From assembly GCA_014526335.1 (NCBI GenBank), contig JACTAT010000038.1:94312-158311 (forward strand): a stretch of DNA of 64,000 nucleotides, read 5' to 3'. Positions 21,205 to 32,421 of this stretch are shown one piece after another. Within the stretch, counting starts at the first letter, position 1. Each line of letters starts with the position of its first letter. Below the pieces are notes generated by a model. That model made no database searches. It was not told the DNA's origin and saw only the letters and a list, made by a program, of their open reading frames with translations. This stretch comes from Chrysaora quinquecirrha. Taxonomy: Eukaryota > Cnidaria > Scyphozoa > Semaeostomeae > Pelagiidae. A program made the position numbers and the translations under genes.

Positions 21205-21654
21205 GTGACATTGGAGGAAGGATTTTCAGCTACAATTAAGAAGACGGACGAAGTAGACATGTCACTACTTTCGCAATGCATTGAGACGATAAATGGGGTA
21301 GACTCATTTTCAGACATGGCGACGGCAGAAAAGCTTGACTCCGACAGGCTACGAGCGCTCGTTACTCTTGACAGGCAAACGTATTCCTATTTATCAGACG
21401 AAGAAATGGGACAATTAACTGCTGTAATGGAAAAACTTGAGGTGTCGAATCTCTTCCTTAACAAGGCTTGGCAAATGAAAGGAAAGTGGCTTGAAAGCAA
21501 CGACATGATGCAAAAGACCTGTAGACTTGGTGGCAGTATTGTACACAAAATACTCATTCCTGAGCTATTCTCAATGTGGTTTCTTTCCTTTTTATTGCTA
21601 AGGTCGGATAGGAAATTCAATAGGAAAGAAACCACATTTGTCATTGCCCGATGA
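21205..21654 (+). CDS. Unrecognised reading frame 2 in the Foldback-2 core
   Basis: Not recognised. The open frame of about 149 codons ends with TGA at 21,654. It has no ATG at its start; the first in-frame ATG gives MSLLSQCIETINGVDSFSDM. The sequence is acidic to neutral and helical (DSDRLRALVTLDRQTYSYLS, DEEMGQLTAVMEKLEVSNLF), with a short hydrophobic stretch, LFSMWFLSFLLL, near the C-terminus. That stretch might be a membrane segment or an artefact of reading past an exon end. It is shifted by one frame relative to frame 1, and both probably belong to one decayed or spliced cargo gene. No catalytic motif is seen. Confidence 0.4.
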   Translation: MTLEEGFSATIKKTDEVDMSLLSQCIETINGVDSFSDMATAEKLDSDRLRALVTLDRQTYSYLSDEEMGQLTAVMEKLEVSNLFLNKAWQMKGKWLESNDMMQKTCRLGGSIVHKILIPELFSMWFLSFLLLRSDRKFNRKETTFVIAR

Positions 21655-21954
21655 TGGGACACGGATCTCTCCCGAAACTTTGCCCAACTAAATATCAAAG
21701 GCTTGTCATAATAAGTCGTGACTATCATGTCTAATACAGGGTCAGAAACAGCCTTGATAAGTCCGAATATACGTACTATTTATTTGTATGTTAGAATGTT
21801 TGCAGCACAGGCACAATTCAGCATTAGGTACGATCACAAAGGAATGTATTTTCAAATGTTTGATGTAGTGATTTCCATCAAACATGCCTATGAAACTTAT
21901 CGGCTTTTTCTTATGTTAGAATGCTATACTGTCCTTTTTTCAGGAAGCATCATT

Positions 21955-24900
21955 GTTCATAAAAATTTGCAAAAATCTTTAAAAAATAAAGCATGGTCAT
22001 ATCTATGGGCAAACTTGATTATTTTTATGAATACTGTTGTTATTTCGTTGTATTCGCGTTATCTTTGACGTCACTTGATGATCGATTTCAGACGTTCGTA
22101 CAAGGCCCTTGACCCAATGCCCGTTTTCCTGAATAGCCCCCCGGAGATAAAAATTTGCAAAAATATTTAAAAAATAGAGCATGGTCATATCTATGGGCAA
22201 ACTTGATTATTTTTATTAATACTGTTGTTATTTCGTTGTATTCGCGTTATCTTTGACGTCACTTGATGATAGATTCCAGACGTTCGTACAAGGCCCTTGA
22301 CCTAATGCCCGTTTTCCTGACTAGCCCCGGACATAAAATTTGCAAAATATTTAAAAATAAGAGCATGGTCATATCTATGGGAAAACTTGATTATTTTTAT
22401 GAATACTGTTGTTATTTCGTTGTATTCGCGTTATCTTTGACGTCACTTGATGATAGATTCCAGACGTTCGTACAAGGCCCTTGACCCAATGCCCGTTTTC
22501 CTGAATAGCCCCCCGGAGATAAAAATTTGCAAAAATATTTAAAAAATAGAGCATGGTCATATCTATGGGCAAACTTGATTATTTTTATGAATACTGTTGT
22601 TATTTCGTTGTATTCGCGTTATCTTTGACGTCACTTGATGATAGATTTCAGACGTTCGTACAAGGCCCTTGACCTAATGCCCGTTTTCCTGAATAGCCCC
22701 CCGGAGATAAAAATTTGCAAAAATATTTAAAAATAAGAGCATGGTCATATCTATGGGCAAACTTGATTATTTTTATTAATACTGTTGTTATTTCGTTGTA
22801 TTCGCGTTATCTTTGACGTCACTTGATGATAGATTCCAGACGTTCGTACAAGGCCCTTGACCTAATGCCCGTTTTCCTGACTAGCCCCCGGACATAAAAA
22901 TTTGCAAAAATATTTAAAAATAAGAGCATGGTCATATCTATGGGCAAACTTGATTATTTTTATTAATACTGTTGTTATTTCGTTGTATTCGCGTTATCTT
23001 TGACGTCACTTGATGATAGATTTCAGACGTTCGTACAAGGCCCTTGACCTAATGCCCGTTTTCCTGAATAGCCCCCCGGAGATAAAAATTTGCAAAAATA
23101 TTTAAAAATAAGAGCATGGTCATATCTATGGGCAAACTTGATTATTTTATTAATACTGTTGTTATTTCGTTGTATTCGCGTTATCTTTGACGTCACTTGA
23201 TGATAGATTCCAGACGTTCGTACAAGGCCCTTGACCTAATGCCCGTTTTCCTGACTAGCCCCCGGAGATAAAAATTTGCAAAAATATTTAAAATAAGAGC
23301 ATGGTCATATCTATGGGCAAACTTGATTATTTTTATGAATACTGTTGTTATTTCGTTGTATTCGCGTTATCTTTGACGTCACTTGATGATAGATTTCAGA
23401 CGTTCGTACAAGACCCTTGACCTAATGCCCGTTTTCCTGAATAGCCCCCCGGAGATAAAAATTTGCAAAAATATTTAAAAATAAGAGCATGGTCATATCT
23501 ATGGGCAAACTTGATTATTTTATGAATACTGTTGTTATTTCGTTGTATTCGCGTTATCTTTGACGTCACTTGATGATCGATTTCAGACGTTCGTACAAGG
23601 CCCTTGACCTAATGCCCGTTTTCCTGAATAGCCCCCGGAGATAAAAATTTGCAAAATATTTAAAAATAAGAGCATGGTCATATCTATGGGCAAACTTGAT
23701 TATTTTATTAATACTGTTGTTATTTCGTTGTATTCGCGTTATCTTTGACGTCACTTGATGATAGATTTCAGACGTTCGTACAAGACCCTTGACCTAATGC
23801 CCGTTTTCCTGAATAGCCCCCCGGAGATAAAAATTTGCAAAAATATTTAAAAATAAGAGCATGGTCATATCTATGGGCAAACTTGATTATTTTTATGAAT
23901 ACTGTTGTTATTTCGTTGTATTCGCGTTATCTTTGACGTCACTTGATGATCGATTTCAGACGTTCGTACAAGGCCCTTGACCTAATGCCCGTTTTCCTGA
24001 ATAGCCCCCCGGAGATAAAAATTTGCAAAAATATTTAAAAATAAGAGCATGGTCATATCTATGGGCAAACTTGATTATTTTTATTAATACTGTTGTTATT
24101 TCCTTGTATTCGCGTTATCTTTGACGTCACTTGATGATAGATTTCAGACGTTCGTACAAGGCCCTTGACCTAATGCCCGTTTTCCTGAATAGCCCCCCGG
24201 AGATAAAAATTTGCAAAAATATTTAAAAATAAGAGCATGGTCATATCTATGGGCAAACTTGATTATTTTTATTAATACTGTTGTTATTTCCTTGTATTCG
24301 CGTTATCTTTGACGTCACTTGATGATAGATTTCAGACGTTCGTACAAGGCCCTTGACCTAATGCCCGTTTTCCTGAATAGCCCCCCGGAGATAAAAATTT
24401 GCAAAAATATTTAAAAATAAGAGCATGGTCATATCTATGGGCAAACTTGATTATTTTTATTAATACTGTTGTTATTTCGTTGTATTCGCGTTATCTTTGA
24501 CGTCACTTGATGATAGATTCCAGACGTTCGTACAAGGCCCTTGACCTAATGCCCGTTTTCCTGACTAGCCCCGGACATAAAATTTGCAAAATATTTAAAA
24601 ATAAGAGCATGGTCATATCTATGGGAAAACTTGATTATTTTTATGAATACTGTTGTTATTTCGTTGTATTCGCGTTATCTTTGACGTCACTTGATGATAG
24701 ATTCCAGACGTTCGTACAAGGCCCTTGACCTAATGCCCGTTTTCCTGACTAGCCCCCCGGAGATAAAAATTTGCAAAAATATTTAAAAATAAGAGCATGG
24801 TCATATCTATGGGCAAACTTGATTATTTTTATGAATACTGTTGTTATTTCGTTGTATTCGCGTTATCTTTGACGTCACTTGATGATAGATTTCAGACGTT

Positions 24901-25990
24901 CGTACAAGACCCTTGACCTAATGCCCGTTTTCCTGAATAGCCCCCCGGAGATAAAAATTTGCAAAAATATTTAAAAATAAGAGCATGGTCATATCTATGG
25001 GCAAACTTGATTATTTTTATGAATACTGTTGTTATTTCGTTGTATTCGCGTTATCTTTGACGTCACTTGATGATCGATTTCAGACGTTCGTACAAGGCCC
25101 TTGACCTAATGCCCGTTTTCCTGACTAGCCCCCCGGACATAAAAATTTGCAAAAATATTTAAAAATAAGAGCATGGTCATATCTATGGGAAAACGTGATT
25201 ATTTTTATGAATACTGTTGTTATTTCGTTGTATTCGCGTTATCTTTGACGTCACTTGATGATAGATTTCAGACGTTCGTACAAGGCCCTTGACCTAATGC
25301 CCGTTTTCCTGAATAGCCCCCCGGAGATAAAAATTTGCAAAAATATTTAAAAATAAGAGCATGGTCATATCTATGGGCAAACTTGATTATTTTTATGAAT
25401 ACTGTTGTTATTTCGTTGTATTCGCGTTATCTTTGACGTCACTTGATGATCGATTTCAGACGTTCGTACAAGGCCCTTGACCTAATGCCCGTTTTCCTGA
25501 CTAGCCCCCGGACATAAAAATTTGCAAAAATATTTAAAAATAAGAGCATGGTCATATCTATGGGAAAACTTGATTATTTTTATGAATACTGTTGTTATTT
25601 CGTTGTATTCGCGTTATCTTTGACGTCACTTGATGATAGATTCCAGACGTTCGTACAAGGCCCTTGACCTAATGCCCGTTTTCCTGACTAGCCCCCCGGA
25701 CATAAAAATTTGCAAAAATATTTAAAAAATAGAGCATGGTCATATCTATGGGCAAACTTGATTATTTTCATGGTCATATCTATGGGCAAACTTGATTATT
25801 TTTATGAATACTGTTGTTATTTCGTTGTATTCGCGTTATCTTTGACGTCACTTGATGATCGATTTCAGACGTTCGTACAAGGCCCTTGACCCAATGCCCG
25901 TTTTCCTGAATAGCCCCCCGGAGATAAAAATTTGCAAAAATCTTTAAAAAATAGAGCATAGTCATTTCTATGGGCAAACTTGATTATTAT
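21955..25990 (-). repeat. Right satellite arm of Foldback-2 (~188-bp monomers)
   Basis: About 21 monomers are reverse-complementary to the left arm. Variants alternate in blocks: GATAGATTCC versus GATCGATTTC, CCCCCCGGAGATAAA versus CCCCGGACATAAA, and GAATAGCC versus GACTAGCC. Some multi-monomer stretches repeat (for example around 22,260 and 24,500), suggesting higher-order duplication by unequal exchange. A truncated monomer junction occurs at 25,740-25,790. Confidence 0.95.
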
Positions 25991-26118
25991 TAACTTTTTT
26001 GCTATAATTTGAATGTTATTCAAGAAAGTTGTGTCTTTTTTGACCATTGTTCTGAATCTGAATGTTGTTCGGAAAGTGAATGTGAATCTTGTTCCAACGA
26101 CACATAAGTAATCAAAAC

Positions 26119-26530
26119 AGCATGATTAACAATTGCCAAAAAAGAGAGGAAAGTTGGTCTAGACTTTTTGCCCTGATTTCATCTTACAATAGGATAAAAA
26201 CAAGCAACCATGGAAAGAACTGCAATGATTTATTACCTCATGACTTCATAAAAGATGACCAAATTTTCAAATGTGGATAATTTTTGAATTTTTCTGTGAC
26301 CTCCAGCTGCCAGTGTCAAGCAAAAACAGGCCTTGTGTTGTCCGCCAAGCCAGCCAGCATCCCAGCAAGAGCACAATGCGCAGCGCGCTCGCGCAGATTC
26401 ACAAAGCAAAAAGAAAGAAAGCGAGAAGCGATTGCGTCATGGTTATTTTAAGACATGGCTATTTTAAAACATGGAATGTAGAATACAGGAATGTTGGAAT
26501 GATTGAATGATGGAGTCCTGGAATGCTGGA
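26119..26530. other. Short unique stretch right of Foldback-2
   Basis: It follows the target duplication. No gene is recognised; the open frame at 26,271-26,510 has no domain. Tandem-like ATGGAATG patterns occur at 26,470-26,530. Confidence 0.5.
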
Positions 26531-26593
26531 ATATGTTTTTATGTGCGAAGGATGAGCACATTATGTGGGGATGCGATGTCACGGATACAGGTA

Positions 26594-26618
26594 TAGACCT
26601 ACCTACCTACCTACCTAA
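26594..26618 (+). repeat. (ACCT)n microsatellite
   Basis: About five to six copies of ACCT, at exactly the site where unit B has an (AG)n tract instead, between GGTATAGA and AAGACGCTC. Confidence 0.9.
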
Positions 26619-27636
26619 GACGCTCTTTTTTGCCAAAATGTAACAATAGATTGACCGCAAATATACGTAAGTAAACTTTGAAGTCGCCGTAAGTGTCACC
26701 ATTAGTGGTATCATTAACAAAAATCAATTACTTGACAATGAACACCAATTAGCAGCATTTGCTACTGTGGCGCACTGGTCTAAACCACCGCCTTCTTGAA
26801 CTGGAGGTCTGACGGTCGATCCCCGTTTCACGGTACTCTCAATACTTTTTATGCTCGTTTGGTTTTGATTTTCATGTTTTCATACTCGAATTTTTTATTG
26901 CAACAACTCTATCCTTTTATGCCCTTCAACAAAGTTTTTCATTTTTTGATCTTCAATTTCAATAGTTTCGTTTACTCTTTTATGCTTTCGCGGTCCGTAG
27001 GTGCGGTGCATAAAAGCAAATGAGTACCATGAAAAGAATACATATGCATTATATTAGCATTTATTTACTGGAGATCTGTCCCTCAATTTTGGATCAAAAT
27101 TTTTTCGGGCTGATATAATTATGACTATCGTATAATATTTCAAATACATTGATTATGATTGAGCGAAAATCACGGCTAGGCTTAATTTACATGAATTGTG
27201 CGTGAAAGTCGACATAACCATGTTTTCGAATGGCAATCAACTGTTAAAGTAGCCGTTAGTGGTGATTACTCATTGGCAATTAGGTCGGGAGATGGTGGAT
27301 TGTTTGTTTATGCAAGCCAGCTAGGGTCTCGACAATCTTCAGTTAAGATGTCGATAAACTTGGCAAGAATTTCTATTACGCCACAAGCACTCTCAGTTCT
27401 CTCCTCTTTATTGAAAATAACGCAAAATCTTAAAACTATGTATGCAAATTTGGGAATCGAGAAAATTTAGAGCAATCAGTGAATGTATGCAAATCTAGAA
27501 AATTCGATGCAATATTCAAAGGCAAACAATTCTATGAAAACTTGAAAACATAAATATCTAGGATTTTTTAGTATTTCTAGAAATACTGTTTTTGTGTTCG
27601 AAGAATTTCGAACACATTGGTGTGGGGTGGCGTGTC

Positions 27637-27698
<62 letters not shown>
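27637..27698 (+). repeat. (AACT)n microsatellite
   Basis: Around 15 uninterrupted copies of AACT, preceded by GTGTCACT. This tract is specific to duplication unit A. Confidence 0.95.
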
Positions 27699-27699
<1 letters not shown>

Positions 27700-28145
27700 C
27701 ACTGACTAACCAACGCTTGAACAATGGAAAACGTGTAACAATAGTATAAGCATCTCAACAATGCCATTAGGGCCATTGTCTCGGCCATTTATGCGCAATT
27801 TGCGGTTAGTTCTTCACAAGCCCCTTTGTCGATTTAAGGTCATGTGAAAATTTTCTCTTCGCACAAGCTTGATTGCATCTGACTCATGGCTGTTTACCAT
27901 TTGAAACTCGCAAATTGCCACCTTTGATTGGTAAATGACATTTCACGCATTCTCAACATTAATCATAGAGTCTTGGCAAAGAGCGGCAATTTCAAACCAG
28001 TTTTTAAAACAAATCTTCATTATTATCATCCTCACCATAAAAATCGTCATAATAATAATAATAATGATAATAATCACCATCATCATTATCATCATCATCA
28101 TCATGATTACCATCACTATCATTGATAGTGTGGCTGCGGCAAGAT

Positions 28146-28720
28146 CTAAAGGAACTCACCACCACCACAATCACCCCTACAACCATCGCCACCACCACCC
28201 CTATCACCACCACCACAACCACCCCTAAAACCATAACCACCACCACCCTTATCACCACCACCACAACCACCCCTAAAACCATCACCACCACCACCCCTAT
28301 CACCACCACCACAACCACCCCTAAAACCATCACCACCACCACCCTTATCACCACCACCACAATCACCCCTACAACCATCACCACCACCACCCCTATCACC
28401 ACCACCACAACCACCCCTAAAACCATCACCACCACCACCCTTATCACCACCACCAGCCCCCTAAAACCACCACCACAGCCACCCCTACAACCATCACCAC
28501 GATCACCTCTATCAAAACCACTACGCCCCTTATCATCACCACCACAACCACCCCTACAACCATCACCTCGACCACCCCTATCACCACCACCACAACCCCC
28601 CTACAATCATCACCACGATCATCCCTATCACAACAATCACAAGCACCCCTACCTTCAGCACCACAACCACCTCTACTACCTCCACTACATCCATACTACC
28701 ACCACAATCACCCCTACCAA
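28146..28720 (+). repeat. 48-bp CAC-rich minisatellite
   Basis: Units pair CACCACCACCCCTATCACCA with CACAACCACCCCTAAAACCA, giving a 48-bp period that decays after 28,450. Lack of stops yields long Thr/Pro-rich (+) and Val-rich (-) translations that are not genes. Confidence 0.92.
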
Positions 28721-28729
28721 CAAGCATCA

Positions 28730-28895
28730 TAATCATCGTGGTCATCAACATCATCATCATAACCACCACCATTATCATGATAATCATTATCGTCATTGTT
28801 GTGCATACCGATTAACATCTTTCATCATTTGACCGAAATAGCTATATTCAACCAGAGTCGTTCTTCGAACACGCCCATAGGGCCCCTATGTTTCA
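28730..28895 (+). repeat. Dispersed repeat, copy 2 (with 18,490-18,665)
   Basis: Same order of motifs as copy 1, ending AGGGCCCCTATGTTT. Here it is embedded in duplication unit A. Confidence 0.75.
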
Positions 28896-29237
28896 AATTT
28901 GTGCTTGTTAAGAAATAGGCGAAGTGCCGTTTGTGATAATCATGGTCATCATCGTCATGGTCATGATCATTTTGATAATCATGGTCATCATCATCATCGT
29001 CGTGCTCATGATCATTTTGATAATCATGATAATCATGATCATAATCAGTTTTGCTGCAGCTATTGTACTGCTGGGCATTGATTAATTTGTCAAATCATTG
29101 TTTCATTGTTGCAAATTCTTGCCAACACTCTTTGGTAAGCATTTTACCGCTATCCTTCGCACATTGCGACAGCATTGCTATGTTTTATGTGCGAAGGATG
29201 AGCACATTATGTGGGGATGCGATGTCACGGATACAGG

Positions 29238-29240
<3 letters not shown>

Positions 29241-29279
<39 letters not shown>
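29241..29279 (+). repeat. (AG)n microsatellite
   Basis: About 19 copies of AG, replacing the (ACCT)n tract found at the equivalent site in unit A. Confidence 0.95.
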
Positions 29280-29282
<3 letters not shown>

Positions 29283-30235
29283 AAGACGCTCTTTTCTTGC
29301 CAAAATGTAACAATAGATTAACTTTGAAGTCGCCGTAAGTGTCGGCATTAATGATATCATTAGCAAAAAGCAATTAATTTACAATAAACATCAATTAGCT
29401 GCATTTTCTACTGTGGCGAACTGGTCTAAACCACCGCTTTCTTAAACTAAAGGTCTGGAGTTCGATCCCCGTTTCACGGTACTGTACTCTCAATATTTTT
29501 TATGATCGTTTGGTTTTCATTTTCATGTTTTCATACTCGAATCATTGATCGTAACAACTCTATCCGTTTATGTCCTTCAATAAAGTTTTTCATTTTTTAG
29601 TCTTCAATTTCAATAGTTTCGTTTACTTTTATATGCTTTTGCGGTCCGCAGGTGCACAAAAGCAAATGAGTACCATGAAAAGAATACATATGGATCATAT
29701 TAGTATTGATTTACTGGAGATCTGTCCCTCAAATTTGAATAAAAATTTTTCAGGCTGATATAGTTATGACTATGGAATACTATTTTAAATACATTGATTA
29801 TGATTGAGCGAAAATCACGGCTGGGCGTAATTTACATGGACTGTACGTGACAGTCGACATAAACATGTTTTCCAATGGCAATCAACTGTTAAAATAGCTA
29901 TTAGTGGTGATTACTCATTGGCAATTAGGTCGGGAGATAGATTCTTTGTTTTGTTTATCGAGTTGATGCAAGTTTATGCCAGAATTTCTATTACGCCACA
30001 AGCTCTCTCCGTTCTCTTTTTTGAAAATGACACAAAATCTTATAACTATATATGCAAATTTGGGAATCGAGAACGGCCCATTGCTGTCCAGAATTGAAGG
30101 TGAAAGTGCTCGCGAGATTCGAGTGAACGAAATTACGATCAGCAACACCACCAAAATCATCATTATCATAATCATTGACATCATCACTGTCAGATTCAGC
30201 ATGTTATTATCTTTATTGTTGTCGTTATTGTCATG

Positions 30236-31000
30236 GTCATGATCATTGTGATAATCATGATCATCATCATCATCATCATCGTCATGGTCATGATCATTGT
30301 GATAATCATGGTCCTCATCATCATCATCATCGTCATGGTCATGATCATTGTGATCATTGTGATAATCATGGTCATCAACATCAACATCATCGTCATGGTC
30401 ATGATCATTGTGATAATCATGGTTATCATCATCATCATCATCGTCATGGTCATTATCATTGTGATAATCATGGTCATCATCATCATCATCATCGTCATGG
30501 TCATGATTATTGTGATAATCATGGTTATCATCATCATCATCATCGTCATGGTCATTATCATTGTGATAATCATGGTTATCATCATCATCATCATCGTCAT
30601 GGTCATTATCATTGTGATAATCATGGTCATCATCATCATCATCATCGTCATGGTCATGATCATTGTGATAATCATGGTTATCATCATCATCATCATCGTC
30701 ATGGTCATGATCATTGTGATAATCATGGTTATCATCATCATCATCATCGTCATGGTCATTATCATTGTGATAATCATGGTCATCATCATCATCATCATCG
30801 TCATGGTCATTATCATTGTGATAATCATGGTTATCATCATCATCATCATCGTCATGGTCATGATCATTGTGATAATCATGGTTATCATCATCATCATCAT
30901 CGTCATGGTCATTATCATTGTGATAATCATGGTCATCATCATCATCATCATCGTCATGGTCATGATTATTGTGATAATCATGATAATCATGATCATAATC
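30236..31000 (+). repeat. 51-bp CATCAT-rich minisatellite (about 14 units)
   Basis: Units combine CGTCATGGTCATGATCATTG, TGATAATCATGG and (TCA)n, with a period of 51 bp. Two forward and two reverse frames stay open for about 300 codons, reading as His-rich, Ile/Val/Met-rich, Asp-rich and Met-rich. Unit A has the same repeat in only two to three copies. Confidence 0.95.
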
Positions 31001-31140
31001 AGTTTTGCTGCAGCTGTTACACTGCTGCACATGGATTCATTTGTGACATCATTGTTTCATTGTTGCAAATTCTTGCAAACACTCTTTGGTAAGCGCTGTA
31101 CCGCCATCCTTCGCACATTGCGACAGCATTGCTATGTTCT

Positions 31141-32064
31141 TATACTCTGAACGTGTACAGTAGTTTTTTGAGTTTTGGTTCAAAGATCATCACCATGAGG
31201 TAATCAATACCACCTGCACCTGCGATCTAAACTTTCAATTTTTTGATTTTGAAAAAGTTATCACTTATTGTTTTGGAGACTAGGGCGGGGCTAAATGTAC
31301 TTTTATCGGAGGTTAGAGAGCGGTGCAACAACGTTCAAAAATAGTAAAGGAACTTTGTATTTTTTCGCTCATTTTGGAAAAAAAATTAATTAGAAGCCAA
31401 TCAATGAGGTCCCCCCCCTGGGAATTTCGGCAATTCGAGCATGAGATTTACAGTAAAGCACAATTGGTCCCATTCAGTGAAGATGGGGACGTGTCGCAAC
31501 AGGAAGAAAATATTTACAACAAATGCCTCAAAATGTATACCCAAAATTACACTAAAATCTCAACTCGTACACTACTATATATGCTAAATCATAATGCTAT
31601 AATATCTAAGTCGGTTCGAATCAACCTGCACTAAGAAAAGGGAAAACAAACAATCAAGATCTTTGTTTGTCGTACACCTATTTATCGAGAAATCAATACC
31701 CTTAAACCATTTTCATTTCATTTCATTTCATTTTTTTCATTTCATCATTGATGATTTTTAGGTAGCATCCAGCATGGCAGCTAGGTCGTCAATCGTCATA
31801 TTTAATAGTATCAGACAGTAACAGTAACAACAGCAAAAAAAATTGCAGAAACATAAAGGTCAATTAGAATAAGTTAAAGAGAGATATATGAAAAGTTAAA
31901 ACACTTAAAAAAACGTTTTGCAGTTTTGCCGGGCTGCGTTGTACTTGTGTTTCTATTAGAAATGCATCCCTTACAAATTTTGCGGTTTCGACATCGTTAT
32001 TTTCGTTTTAGGGAGGATAAATACGAATTTTTGATCCCGCTCGCATTTGTCTCAGGGTCTCGCT
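31141..32064. other. Non-coding DNA between the duplication and LINE-B
   Basis: A TTTCA-type tract at 31,705-31,745 may be a LINE tail or an independent microsatellite. The open frame at 31,323-31,634 has no recognisable domain. Confidence 0.5.
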
Positions 32065-32421
32065 AATTTCATTTCATGTATTCAACACATATTTCAGAAA
32101 ATTAAGAGCTATATTTATACCAAAGGGTCTACGTAGATTACAATTTTTGCTATACAATATGGAGTTATAAGACTATTTGTGTAACAAGGTAAACTGCAAT
32201 CTACAATTACAAAATAAAGCAAAATAAAGTATGTTATTACTATATTCTAAGTTACACTAATACAATTTCGTTCAAAATCAATTTTAAATTTTTACTACAT
32301 GTATCAAGATCTAAATCAGCTATTAAAATATTGTTCAAATTACAAGTATAGGTATTTTCTTAGAATTCTATCTAAACTATATTTTTCTGACATTCAATGC
32401 ATTTTTGATTGAACGTATAAT

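Larger units (their letters stand above)
19229..26109. mobile_element. Foldback-2: 6.9-kb element with inverted satellite arms and 9-bp target duplication
   Basis: The outer ends are inverted copies starting ACTTATGTGTCGTTGGAACA, continuing about 130 bp before the satellite begins. A perfect 9-bp direct repeat, AATCAAAAC, flanks the element at 19,220-19,228 and 26,110-26,118. Arms are unequal: about 8 satellite monomers on the left (19,359-20,900) and about 21 on the right (21,955-25,990), in opposite orientation. The unique core (about 20,900-21,955) holds two open frames of unknown function. A 9-bp duplication with very long TIRs fits Mutator-like (MULE) or FB-type foldback elements. No transposase domain is recognised, so it is probably mobilised in trans. 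Confidence 0.92.
26531..29177 (+). repeat. Tandem segmental duplication, unit A (2.65 kb)
   Basis: The unit starts ATGTGCGAAGGATGAGCACA and its first ~950 bp match unit B. The end block (29,019-29,177: CAGTTTTGCTGCAGCT, CATTGTTTCATTGTTGC, CATTGCGACAGCATTGCTAT) matches the end of unit B. Between them lie an (AACT)n tract, a 48-bp CAC-rich minisatellite and about two and a half copies of a 51-bp CATCAT-rich repeat. No gene is recognised. Confidence 0.88.
29178..31140 (+). repeat. Tandem segmental duplication, unit B (about 1.96 kb)
   Basis: Begins TATGTGCGAAGGATGAGCAC like unit A and follows it to GGGAATCGAGAA near 30,070. It then lacks unit A's (AACT)n and CAC-rich minisatellite, and instead has an expanded 51-bp repeat before the shared end block (30,970-31,140). 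Many substitutions separate the copies, so the duplication is not recent. Confidence 0.85.

Noticed and set aside
19174..26047. Short repeated open frames in the satellite (for example MTSKITRIQRNNNSIHK)
   Set aside because: Each is the same stretch of monomer read by chance; indels between monomers break them continually.
28004..31150. Long Thr/Pro-, Val-, His-, Asp- and Met-rich open frames
   Set aside because: All lie in 48- and 51-bp minisatellites that lack stops on both strands; several frames are open at once, which real genes do not show.
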